NCBI GenBank assembly: GCA_964637705.1
Contig: CAZWVM010000124.1
Span: 1 to 10,502, forward strand
Source: CAZWVM01 sp964637705
GTDB taxonomy: Bacteria; UBA8481
DNA: 10,502 bases
Direction: 5' to 3'
A program made the position numbers and the translations under genes. This document shows, piece after piece, positions 1 to 6,767 of this stretch. Each line of letters begins with the position of its first letter. Within the stretch, counting starts at the first letter, position 1. Below the pieces are notes generated by a model that was given only the letters and a program-made list of their open reading frames with translations, was not told the DNA's origin and ran no database searches.

Positions 1-658
1 CGATGACGCAGAGAGGGTGACGCGGGCGCCTCGACGTCTCCGCGTAGATCCACTCCGCGAAATCCGGACGGCTCGCTTCGATCCCGGCCGTCGTCACCAT
101 CGTTCCCGTCTCGGCGATCGCGGCGATCTTCCTCCAGCGCTCCGCGACCTGGTTCATGCCGGCCCACCCGCGCGGGGGAATGAAGCGCGGCGGCGGCGCG
201 GCCGAATCGGGCGGCGGCGCGAGCGGCGTGAGAAAGGAGGGCGGCGTGTCGGAGGAGAGGATCCGGTAGACCGCCATGTCGTCGAGAGCCCGCGGATCGC
301 GCAGGAGGATGTCGCGCTCGTCGACGAGAATCCCCGCGCTGAGGGGAAAGGAGTCCGAGGGACCGCGGATCTCGCCGCCGTCGGGAGAGAGCTGGATGAC
401 GATCGCGTCGGAGAAGTTCGAGCCGACCGCGTACATCTCCTCGGCGCGGGTGACGAGTTCCGCGAGCCGCGCGATGTCGCGGCCGCGCCGCGCCGCCAGG
501 ATCTCCTCGTGCAGAGCCTCCTCCCGCGACGTGATCCGCCCCTCCGCCTTCAAAGCCTGGTAGGCCGCGACCACGGCCTCGTAGCGATCGTTCAGGGTGG
601 CGGCGCGGCCGGGGGCGGCGAGGAAGAACACCGCGAGAACGAGGGCCGCGGCGCGCAT
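1..658 (-). CDS. Exported protein of unknown function (partial, C-terminus outside window)
   Basis: I do not recognise this protein. It opens with ATG at 658, whose A is also the last base of the upstream gene's TGA stop (TGATG), so translation is probably coupled. It stays open to the left edge, giving 219 visible residues. Residues 2-20 form a Sec-type signal peptide: Arg2, a hydrophobic core at about 3-15, and a likely cleavage near Ala19/Ala20. Residues 22-78 are charged and probably helical. A more globular part around 79-135 contains a GSNFSDAIVIQL stretch and several Asp/Arg pairs. Residues 139-163 are rich in proline and alanine and look like a linker. Helical sequence resumes after that, with a Trp/Arg-rich segment at 165-178. 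I see no lipobox, no catalytic motif and no membrane segment after the signal. It is probably periplasmic or secreted. That the frame is coding rests on the signal peptide, the stop/start overlap and the uninterrupted reading. Confidence 0.7.
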   Translation of the reverse strand, partial: MRAAALVLAVFFLAAPGRAATLNDRYEAVVAAYQALKAEGRITSREEALHEEILAARRGRDIARLAELVTRAEEMYAVGSNFSDAIVIQLSPDGGEIRGPSDSFPLSAGILVDERDILLRDPRALDDMAVYRILSSDTPPSFLTPLAPPPDSAAPPPRFIPPRGWAGMNQVAERWRKIAAIAETGTMVTTAGIEASRPDFAEWIYAETSRRPRHPLCVI

Positions 659-1881
659 CAGAAGATCACCAGGGAGCTGGTGTAGGAGGGGTGGAACAGA
701 AACTTGCGGAACATGCCTCTCACGAGCCGTTTCTCCAGCGGGGCGTCTCGCAGCGGGCGGTGCAGGAGCAGGTTGTACTCCGCGCACTCGATACCGCGCT
801 GGAGATCCTGGGCCGTCATCGCCTCGCGCCCCCCCGCCGCCGCCGAAGCCCGGGCGTAGAACTTCACGGCGGCGTATGCGCCCACGAGGAGATGATAGGC
901 GTACTCGAGGTCCGGGGCAACACGGAGGAACTTGTGGTGGAGATGCGAGGCGAGGAAGCTCCGCAGCGGCGTGAGCGACGGGCGGTCGCGGCGCGGCCAG
1001 GGCACCGCCGCGACGTCCCTCAGGGCGACTTCGGCGCCGAGCGTGCGAAGGCGGATCCGCCCGGTCTTGAAGAGGACGCGCCCGAAGATCCCGAGATCCT
1101 CGACCCAGACCGAGGGCTCGATCCGACCCGTCCGGCGACTCTCCGTCAGGGTCACGAGCGCCGCCATGACGTAGCGATACAGCCCCAGCATCGGTTCGCG
1201 GCGCGCAATGGCGGCCATCACCGCGTCCAGGGCTTCGTCCTCCGCGGCGTTCGCGCGGGGCACCTCCAGGCCCGCATGACGCCTCAGGAGGATCTCGCCG
1301 GCCGCGACCGCGTCGTCGAGCGGCCAGCGCTCGTCGCATAGGAGCGTGGAGAGACGGTTCTCGAAATCGAGATAGCCCGCCCAGTCCGTGGTGGAGTTGC
1401 CCGCCACGCGCACGATCCCGGGCTCGGGTTCCGGTTCGCCGGGGCTGCCGGAGGAGAGGGCGGCGTCGAGCGCCAGTTCCTCTCCGGAAGCGCCGCGCGC
1501 GGCGTAGACGGTCGGGCACATGCGCGAGAGGTGAACGAAGGCCGTGCTCCCGACGGCGCGGGGAAAGTACGGGAACTTGCGGCAGACCGCGGGCTTGGCG
1601 GCGCTCCCGTGCTCCGCGTGCACGCGACAGCCTTCGTCCGCGAGATAGACGCACGCCCCGTCGGCGCGGCGCGCCATGAGGAAGACCTCCTCCCCTTTCA
1701 GCGTTTCCCGGCCCGCGGTCGGCTCGATCCCCGGGTAGAGCGCCCGCAGTCTCTCCGCCTCCTCGGCCGTGATCGCGATGAGCCAGTCCCCGCGGCAGCA
1801 GCGATTGCAGCGCGCGCAGGTGAAAGCCGCGTCGGGAGGAAGACGGAAGCCGATCGAAACGGCGGGAGCGGACCCGGACAC
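658..1881 (-). CDS. YkgJ-type CxxCxxCC cysteine-cluster protein (FliB-like length)
   Basis: The 407-residue product has the YkgJ-family signature: C22-x2-C25-x2-C28-C29 near the N-terminus, then C77, C85, C100 in a KPxxCRxFP context, and C122. In this family these cysteines are thought to bind a metal or Fe-S cluster. Most YkgJ proteins are much shorter. The long helical C-terminal region (about 160-407) and the total length resemble FliB-type lysine-N-methylases, but no flagellar genes are nearby, so that role is unproven. The frame stays open well upstream, but that part lies opposite the end of pgpA in another frame and has no family features. I chose GTG at 1881, 8 bases after the pgpA stop; it is the only standard start codon between that stop and the cysteine motif. 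No strong ribosome binding site precedes it, so the start is less certain than the family. The stop overlaps the start of the next gene. Confidence 0.82.
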   Translation of the reverse strand: MSGSAPAVSIGFRLPPDAAFTCARCNRCCRGDWLIAITAEEAERLRALYPGIEPTAGRETLKGEEVFLMARRADGACVYLADEGCRVHAEHGSAAKPAVCRKFPYFPRAVGSTAFVHLSRMCPTVYAARGASGEELALDAALSSGSPGEPEPEPGIVRVAGNSTTDWAGYLDFENRLSTLLCDERWPLDDAVAAGEILLRRHAGLEVPRANAAEDEALDAVMAAIARREPMLGLYRYVMAALVTLTESRRTGRIEPSVWVEDLGIFGRVLFKTGRIRLRTLGAEVALRDVAAVPWPRRDRPSLTPLRSFLASHLHHKFLRVAPDLEYAYHLLVGAYAAVKFYARASAAAGGREAMTAQDLQRGIECAEYNLLLHRPLRDAPLEKRLVRGMFRKFLFHPSYTSSLVIF

Positions 1882-1889
1882 GGCGCGCG

Positions 1890-2372
1890 TCAGGCCTCGA
1901 AGAAAACGGAGAGGAACGGACGCAGGAGATGGGCGCACGCCAGGGCGTAGAGCCCCGCCATCACGTCGTCCATGACGATGCCCCAGCCGCCCGGCAGGCC
2001 TTCGAGGCGCCGGCAGGGCCAGGGTTTCACGATGTCGAAGAGCCGGAAGCAGAGGAAGGCGATGAGCAGGTTCCACCACGTCGCGCCCAGTCCGATCGCC
2101 GCGATCGTCATGCCGAGGACCTCGTCGATCACGACGATGCCCGGGTCGTCGTCCCCCCTCTCGCGGGCGACCTCACCGGCGCTCGCGATCGCCACCGGAA
2201 GAAGGAGGGCCGAGACGACGATGCCCCACGGCGCGTTCGACGCGGCGACCCAGGCCAGGGGAAGAGCGGCGAGGCTGCCGGCCGTTCCCGGAGCGACGGG
2301 CGAGTAGCCGGCGCCCAGGAAGGTCGCCAGCATCCGGGAGACCGGCCGGGAGGACGGCTTCCCGTCAGCCAC
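1890..2372 (-). CDS. pgpA: Phosphatidylglycerophosphatase A
   Basis: This protein removes the phosphate from phosphatidylglycerophosphate to give phosphatidylglycerol, at the inner membrane. Its 160 residues match the usual PgpA length and carry the family blocks in order: GAGYSPVAPGTAGS (20-33), the DPGIVVIDE acidic motif (76-84), FRLFDIVKPWP (about 109-119) and GGWGIVMDDVMAG (about 127-139). The acidic residues in the second and fourth blocks are expected to bind Mg2+. Hydrophobic segments at about 35-65, 85-108 and 138-155 fit a membrane enzyme. The start used is GTG at 2372, overlapping the end of pgsA by 8 bases. ATG at 2333 (residue 14) is an alternative that would keep every conserved block. 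The gene sits directly after pgsA, which makes its substrate, so the two form a two-step pathway. Confidence 0.93.
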   Translation of the reverse strand: MADGKPSSRPVSRMLATFLGAGYSPVAPGTAGSLAALPLAWVAASNAPWGIVVSALLLPVAIASAGEVARERGDDDPGIVVIDEVLGMTIAAIGLGATWWNLLIAFLCFRLFDIVKPWPCRRLEGLPGGWGIVMDDVMAGLYALACAHLLRPFLSVFFEA

Positions 2373-2967
2373 GCCGGTTCCGACGCAGGGAAAGCTCGGC
2401 GTGCACGTAGTGGATGCCCGAGATCACCGTCAGCAGGGTCGCGATGAGCGAGAGCCCGTAGACGGGCGCCAGGACGGCGATGTAACAACCGCTTTCCTTC
2501 ATCGCCGCCTCCCAGGAACGGCCCACCTCCCCGGAGAAGAGGGCGGTCGCCAGGAGCGCGCAGACGATGGCGGTGATCTGGAATCCCGTCTTCCACTTGC
2601 CCCACCGGTCGGCGGCCAGGACGCGCCCGCCGACGAGGGCCGCGAGCCGGTAGACGGTGATCAGGAACTCGCGGATGACGATGAGAACCGTCATCCAGAG
2701 GGGCATGAAGGAGGGCTGGAGGATCGTCAGCGCGACGAACGCGACGATCGTCAGGAGCTTGTCCGCAATGGGGTCGGCGATGATCCCGAAGCGGGTCGTT
2801 TGCCCCGTCATGCGCGCCAGCCGCCCGTCGTAGTAGTCCGAGAAGGCGGCCATGGCGAAGATGAGGAGACCGAAGAGACGCGCCAGCTGGTCGTCGATGG
2901 CGAGGATGGGGATGAGAACGATCGAGGAGCAGGCGCGCAGGAGCGTGAGTTGGTTCGAGACCGTCAT
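2365..2967 (-). CDS. pgsA: CDP-diacylglycerol-glycerol-3-phosphate 3-phosphatidyltransferase
   Basis: PgsA joins CDP-diacylglycerol and glycerol-3-phosphate to make phosphatidylglycerophosphate, the committed step to phosphatidylglycerol and cardiolipin. The 200-residue product has the CDP-alcohol phosphatidyltransferase signature in full: D44-x2-D47-G48-x2-A51-R52, then G61, D65 and D69, which bind the metal and the CDP moiety. An N-terminal NQLTLLR (5-11) matches the family's usual amphipathic start, and several hydrophobic helices follow. The frame is open further upstream to 3027, but that part lies inside rimO. ATG at 2967 makes a 4-base ATGA overlap with the rimO stop and gives the normal family length. 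PgpA, which acts on the product, is encoded next with an 8-base overlap. Confidence 0.95.
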   Translation of the reverse strand: MTVSNQLTLLRACSSIVLIPILAIDDQLARLFGLLIFAMAAFSDYYDGRLARMTGQTTRFGIIADPIADKLLTIVAFVALTILQPSFMPLWMTVLIVIREFLITVYRLAALVGGRVLAADRWGKWKTGFQITAIVCALLATALFSGEVGRSWEAAMKESGCYIAVLAPVYGLSLIATLLTVISGIHYVHAELSLRRNRRG

Positions 2968-4310
2968 GCCGGCCGCGCCTCGAGATCGTGATCGTCGGAC
3001 CCGGTGATGACGGCCGGCTGGATGCATCCCTGCCGCCCCTCGATCCGCACCGTTCCGTCCACGTCCGGCGCCTCCAGCACCGTCCGTCCTGTCGTCTCCG
3101 TATCCATCAGCACATCATAGCGTTTTCCGACCCGGAGTTTGAGCCTTTCTCGCGATATGCCCGCTTGAAGCTCCATCACGGCCGCCGCGCGCTCCTCCGC
3201 CCGCCCCGGATCCTTCATCCGGAAGGAATCGGTGCCGGGTTCGGGAGAGTAGGGTATCGCCCCGAGCCGGTCGAAGCGTACTCTCTCGAGGAACGCGAGG
3301 AGATACCGGAACGCCGCCGCGGTTTCGCCGGGATGCCCGGTGATCACGGTCGAGCGGATCGCGCACTCCGGGAACCGCGCCCGGATCTCCTCCGTGAGCC
3401 TGAGAATGCGATCCGGGTCGGCAGGCCGCTTCATCGCGCGGAGCACGCGCGGATCGGCGTGCTGGATCGGAATGTCGAAATACGGCGCCACGACGGGCGA
3501 GGAGGCGATGGCCGCGACGAGGCTCCGGGTGACGCGAGCGGGATGCAGGTAATGAAGCCGGACGCGCACCGGGCGCTCGGCCGCGCGCATCCCGCCGATC
3601 GCCTCCACGAGGCGCACGAGCGTCGTGCCGCGGTCGACGCCGAAGCTCGTCGTGTCCTGCGAGACCAGCACGACCTCCTTCACGCCGGCCTCGACCAGCG
3701 AGCGGATCTCGGCGACGACGGACCGCACGGAACGGGAGCGGAAAGGCCCCCGCAGGCGCGGGATCGTGCAGAAGGAGCAGGATCGGTCGCAGCCCTCGGC
3801 GATCTTGACGAAGGCCGTGCCGGAGGATCGGGTGAGAAGCCGGGGGCCGGCCTGCAGGGATCGGGCCGGCGGACGGAATCGGGCCTCCTCAAGGCCTTCG
3901 ACGATCTCGTAGGCGCGGTGGATGTCGCCCGGACCGATGAAGACGTCGACGGCCTCGCGGAGATCCTCGGGGAGGGTCTCCTTCAGCCACGGACCGAAAC
4001 AGCCCGAGACCGCGATGCGCCGGCAGCGCCCCGCCTCCTTCAGCCGCGCCGCCGCCCGCAAGGCGCCGAGCGACTCGTCGCGGGCCGGACCGATGAAGGC
4101 GCAGGTATTGACGACGAGCAGGTCCAGGGGGCGACGCCGGGCCTCGATCGACGCGGCGTCCTCGATGAGATAGCCGCCCTCGTGGAGCCGTCCCAGGATC
4201 TTCTCCCCGTCCACCGTGTTCTTGTCGCAACCGAGGGGAACGAGAACGACCGTCGGTCTCACGCGCGCGCGGCGGGGAGGCGCGGCTCCGCTTTTCACTC
4301 TTCTTCGCAT
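2964..4310 (-). CDS. rimO: Ribosomal protein S12 methylthiotransferase
   Basis: RimO is a radical-SAM enzyme that adds a methylthio group to a conserved aspartate of ribosomal protein S12. This 448-residue protein has the three N-terminal domain cysteines, C28 in LGCDKNTVDGE, C70 in NTC and C104 in SGC, which hold one Fe-S cluster. The radical-SAM cluster motif is C175-x3-C179-x2-C182. RimO rather than MiaB is indicated by LGCxKNxVDxE, VSQDTTSFG and YFDIPIQH. A C-terminal TRAM domain (about 380-440) includes GRTVLEAPDVDG. The first 16 residues are basic and unlike the family; GTG at residue 5 or residue 17 could be the true start, the latter giving a more typical N-terminus. No strong ribosome binding site precedes the ATG. 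The stop overlaps pgsA (ATGA), so rimO leads a compact run with the phospholipid genes. Confidence 0.95.
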   Translation of the reverse strand: MRRRVKSGAAPPRRARVRPTVVLVPLGCDKNTVDGEKILGRLHEGGYLIEDAASIEARRRPLDLLVVNTCAFIGPARDESLGALRAAARLKEAGRCRRIAVSGCFGPWLKETLPEDLREAVDVFIGPGDIHRAYEIVEGLEEARFRPPARSLQAGPRLLTRSSGTAFVKIAEGCDRSCSFCTIPRLRGPFRSRSVRSVVAEIRSLVEAGVKEVVLVSQDTTSFGVDRGTTLVRLVEAIGGMRAAERPVRVRLHYLHPARVTRSLVAAIASSPVVAPYFDIPIQHADPRVLRAMKRPADPDRILRLTEEIRARFPECAIRSTVITGHPGETAAAFRYLLAFLERVRFDRLGAIPYSPEPGTDSFRMKDPGRAEERAAAVMELQAGISRERLKLRVGKRYDVLMDTETTGRTVLEAPDVDGTVRIEGRQGCIQPAVITGSDDHDLEARPA

Positions 4311-4334
4311 GGGCGTCGTGAGGACCTGTTCGGA

Positions 4335-4376
4335 TTCATCGGTGAACGGTGAAGAGTCAACGAAGAACGATCAACG
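4335..4376 (-). repeat. Degenerate tandem heptamer repeat, six units
   Basis: Read on the minus strand from 4376 to 4335, the sequence divides into six consecutive 7-base units: CGTTGAT, CGTTCTT, CGTTGAC, TCTTCAC, CGTTCAC, CGATGAA. The consensus is close to CGTTSAC, where S is C or G. The array begins inside the last codons and stop of yajQ and fills most of the 60-base gap before rimO. I see no terminator hairpin or clear promoter in this gap. Short heptamer arrays of this kind are known from cyanobacterial intergenic DNA; their function there is unclear. Confidence 0.6.
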
Positions 4377-4862
4377 ATAATTCGCGAACTGCAGGTCGAT
4401 GCCGAAATCCTGATCGCGGAGGAGCTTGATCATCTTCTGGAGATCGTCCTTGGACTTGCTCGAGACGCGAATCTGGTCGGCCTGGATCGAGGCCTGAACC
4501 TTCACCTTCTTCTCCTTGATGAACTTCACGACTTCCTTCGTCTTCTCCGTCGGGATGCCCGAGGTGATCGTCAGGGTCTTGCGCACGGTGCCCCCGAGCG
4601 CCTGCTCCGGCTTCGAGTACTGGATGTTCTTCAGGGGCACGGAGCGCTTCACGAACTTGCCCTGGAGGATGTCCACGACCGCCTTCATCTTGAACTCGTC
4701 CTCGGCGGTAATCGTGATCTTCTCCTTGTCCCGCGTGATCGTGACGGGCGAACTCTTGAAATCGAATCTCTGCCCGATCTCCTTCCGGACCTGCCCGAGC
4801 GCGTTCTCGACCTCCTGGAAATCGACGCGAGAAACGATGTCGAAGGAAAAGTCTTCAGCCAT
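4371..4862 (-). CDS. yajQ: YajQ family nucleotide-binding protein (UPF0234)
   Basis: The 163-residue product matches the YajQ family over its whole usual length. Family marks include FSFDIVSRVDFQEVENAL (residues 5-22), RFDFK (32-36), an ITITAEDEFKMKAV stretch, the VQASIQADQIRVSSKSKDDLQ segment and a C-terminal LQFANYR. YajQ proteins fold as two ferredoxin-like halves. Members bind nucleotides, and some from Xanthomonas and relatives have been reported as cyclic di-GMP effectors; whether this one does cannot be read from sequence. It is a soluble cytoplasmic protein, rich in lysine compared with its neighbours. A clear GGAGGG at 4869-4874 lies 6 bases before the ATG, so the start is well supported. 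It is separated by gaps on both sides (206 bases upstream, 60 downstream) and may have its own promoter. Confidence 0.95.
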   Translation of the reverse strand: MAEDFSFDIVSRVDFQEVENALGQVRKEIGQRFDFKSSPVTITRDKEKITITAEDEFKMKAVVDILQGKFVKRSVPLKNIQYSKPEQALGGTVRKTLTITSGIPTEKTKEVVKFIKEKKVKVQASIQADQIRVSSKSKDDLQKMIKLLRDQDFGIDLQFANYR

Positions 4863-5068
4863 GGAAATCCCTCCGGTGGAGGCCCCGGTAACGATGGACG
4901 GCCTGCTCGTGCGCGGTAGCAGGATATATGAAGATCAAAAATCCGCGCTGTCTGAGCGGCGAAAACGCCGGGAAAGCCCCTCGATTCAGTTTGTATTCTC
5001 TGCTGCGGTTGCCGCAGGATATCCGATGGATGCCGTTTTTGCGAGCTGTTTTTACAACTACAGCAATA
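4863..5068 (-). promoter_or_regulatory. AT-richer gap upstream of yajQ, probable promoter and leader
   Basis: This 206-base spacer is visibly richer in A and T than the genes around it and holds no convincing gene. On the minus strand TATATC at 4923-4928 is the best -10-like element, about 60 bases before the yajQ ATG. The best -35-like hexamer is CAGACA, about 20 bases further up, which is too far for a good match. Two small hairpins are present: CTGCGG/CCGCAG with a 3-base loop (5003-5017), and CGGCG/CGCCG with a TTTT loop on the minus strand just upstream of the promoter candidate. Neither is followed by a T-run, so neither is a clear terminator for the SPOR gene ending at 5069. Confidence 0.35.
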
Positions 5069-6178
5069 TCAGCGTTCTAGAATGCGCGGAGTTTCCCTCG
5101 TGATGCTTTGAATTCTCGAGACCTGCTCCATGGCCCTCTCCCTCGAGGAGTAACGTCCGGCCGTGACCACGAAGAGGGGTCCGCGCGGCTGGATCTCGGC
5201 TGAAAAACCTTGGCTCTTCAGGCGTTGCATCAGGTTTTCGGCGTTGGCGCGTGAACTGAAGACACCGCATTGGAAGGTGTAGACGGTATCGCGGACGTTC
5301 GAAGCGGGTGTTGACCGGGCCGGGGTCGGCCGCGGCGCCGCCGGAGCCTCGCGAACGGGCGAGGGCTGAGGGCGTGTATCCTGTGCGATGGCCGGGGTGG
5401 AGGGTCTGGGTTGAACCGGAGCCGGTGCGGGTGTGGACGGGCGTGCCACCGAAGGAGTCTCGACGGAAGGCTCGAGATACGGATCGCGCTCCGGGTAGCC
5501 TTGTGCCAGAAGATCCTCGTAGCGCTTCGCCTCGGCGGGTTGTTCCGCGCGAAGCAGCCTCACGAGCCGCTCCAGGATCCAAACCTCGTCCTCGAATCCC
5601 CGGTGCTGTGCGAGAACGGCCTTGTAGATCTCGACCGCCTCGCGCGTGCGCCCGAGTCTCTCGTTCGCGACGGCGATGCCGACGCGCGCGGACGGCTGGA
5701 ATGTGCCCTCGAGGAAATCAATGAGGTAGTCGGCGAAGGCCTGCTTCGCCTCGGTGGGTTTTCCCGCCGCAAGGAGGGCGACGCCCCTGAGGTAGCTGGC
5801 GCGCGCCGAAAAGGGGCCGGCATCGAGCGCCACGGCCTCCTTGAGGGGAAGGAGTGCGGCATCGGCTTCGCCGCTCGAGAGGAGCAATTCGGCCTCGGCG
5901 ACGAGGGCCTCGGCCCGACGGGCGGGCGAGAGGGTCGCGACGCTCTTCAACTGGGCCGCCGCATTGACCGGATCCGTGTCGACCATGGCCCATGCGAATC
6001 GCGCGGCCACCAGGTCATCGCCCCTCAGTCGGGCCGCAGCGGCTTTCAATAACGCCGCGGCCTCGTCCGTTCTTCCCTCCTCGATGAGCGCATCGGCCTC
6101 GGCGATCTCGACCGGGGCCGCCTGGACGGGCACCGCGAGAATCACGATCAGGGGAACAAGAAGATCAGATAAACTCAC
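5069..6178 (-). CDS. Exported TPR-like protein with C-terminal SPOR domain
   Basis: The 369-residue product starts with a hydrophobic signal segment (about 5-20) and a VQA cleavage site near residue 20. Residues 22-225 are Ala/Leu-rich paired helices of the TPR type, with units such as EADALIEEGRTDEAAALL. Residues 230-296 are a Pro/Ala/Ser/Thr linker. Residues 297-369 form a SPOR domain: YTFQCGVFSSRANAENL, then LKSQGF, VVTAGRYSSRERA and a final helix. SPOR domains bind glycan strands stripped of stem peptides, often at division sites. GTG at 6178 was chosen because GGAG at 6187-6190 lies 8 bases upstream and the start directly precedes the signal peptide; the open frame further up is inside the preceding gene. 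It overlaps the transglycosylase gene by 14 bases. Oddly, the short n-region has no Lys or Arg. It probably acts in the periplasm with its neighbour on peptidoglycan. Confidence 0.85.
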   Translation of the reverse strand: MSLSDLLVPLIVILAVPVQAAPVEIAEADALIEEGRTDEAAALLKAAAARLRGDDLVAARFAWAMVDTDPVNAAAQLKSVATLSPARRAEALVAEAELLLSSGEADAALLPLKEAVALDAGPFSARASYLRGVALLAAGKPTEAKQAFADYLIDFLEGTFQPSARVGIAVANERLGRTREAVEIYKAVLAQHRGFEDEVWILERLVRLLRAEQPAEAKRYEDLLAQGYPERDPYLEPSVETPSVARPSTPAPAPVQPRPSTPAIAQDTRPQPSPVREAPAAPRPTPARSTPASNVRDTVYTFQCGVFSSRANAENLMQRLKSQGFSAEIQPRGPLFVVTAGRYSSRERAMEQVSRIQSITRETPRILER

Positions 6179-6767
6179 GCGCGGTTCTCCATGCCTTTCT
6201 GAGGCGTTCCAGTCTTTCGAAGGCGCCCATGACCCCTTGCACGTAGCGCCGGGTCTCCTCCTTCTCATATCGGACGATATCCGTCTCGCCTCCATCCCTC
6301 AACCATTCCCGAATCGAGTTCGGTCCTCCGTTGTATGCCGCGATCGCCAGCCGGGTGTCGCCGAACGATTCCTGGAGCCCGCGAAAATAGAGGGTTCCGA
6401 TCTCGAGGTTGAGATCGGGCCGGAAGAGTTCGGAGGTGTCTCGAAGGGCGATCCGGTTCTGCCGGGCGACCTCGCGGGCCGTCGAGGGCATGAGTTGCAT
6501 CAGTCCCATCGCGCCCCGGTTCGAGACCGCGCGGGGGTCGAATCGACTCTCCACGTAGACCATGGCCATGACGAGCATCGGATCCACGCCGGCGCGGGCC
6601 GAGGCGGCGCGAATCTGGGGAGCGAATGTCCGGGCCTCGATCGCCCCCCGGAGGCGACCCGGGACGTCCTTCAAGAGAAGCGGCGCCAGTGTGACGACGA
6701 GGACCACGGCCAAGGCGAGAAGAAGGAGGCGCTTGAGACAGGAGGAAGCACGCCGGGAACGGCTCAG
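6165..6767 (-). CDS. Membrane-anchored lytic transglycosylase (Slt family), probable CTG start
   Basis: The enzyme cleaves the MurNAc-GlcNAc bond of peptidoglycan to form 1,6-anhydro ends. The 200-residue product has a basic N-terminus (R3, R5, R6, K12, R13), a membrane helix at about 14-32 and an SLT catalytic domain from about 48. Motifs are the catalytic glutamate in VESRFDP (E73), NRGAMGLMQLMPSTA (83-97), and AYNGGPNSIREWL near 150. A C-terminal YEKEETRRYVQGV helix is typical of the family. No ATG, GTG or TTG lies between the miaB stop and the membrane helix. CTG at 6767 overlaps the miaB stop as CTGA and follows a strong GGGGGAGG. In-frame TTG and GTG codons further in would cut the membrane helix and have no ribosome binding site. 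It lies between miaB and the SPOR gene, overlapping both. Confidence 0.88.
   Translation of the reverse strand: MSRSRRASSCLKRLLLLALAVVLVVTLAPLLLKDVPGRLRGAIEARTFAPQIRAASARAGVDPMLVMAMVYVESRFDPRAVSNRGAMGLMQLMPSTAREVARQNRIALRDTSELFRPDLNLEIGTLYFRGLQESFGDTRLAIAAYNGGPNSIREWLRDGGETDIVRYEKEETRRYVQGVMGAFERLERLRKAWRTAREFI

Noticed and set aside
17..685. Plus-strand open frame at the left end
   Set aside because: It is Arg-rich and low in complexity, opposite a minus-strand gene with a signal peptide and a coupled start. It has no recognisable domain.
1882..2079. N-terminal extension of the cysteine-cluster protein into pgpA
   Set aside because: The extra residues overlap the conserved end of PgpA in a different frame and show no family features. 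GTG at 1881 gives a sensible N-terminus.
2988..4352. A 454-codon open frame on the plus strand opposite rimO
   Set aside because: RimO on the minus strand has all of its family motifs. The plus-strand product is low-complexity Arg/Asp/Gly/Ala with no recognisable features or ribosome binding site.
5003..5017. CTGCGG/CCGCAG hairpin after the SPOR gene as a terminator
   Set aside because: The stem is only 6 bp with a 3-base loop, and no T-run follows it on either strand.
4516..5103. Plus-strand open frame running through yajQ and the gap beside it
   Set aside because: Most of it is antisense to well-conserved yajQ. The part over the gap has no ribosome binding site or recognisable protein feature.
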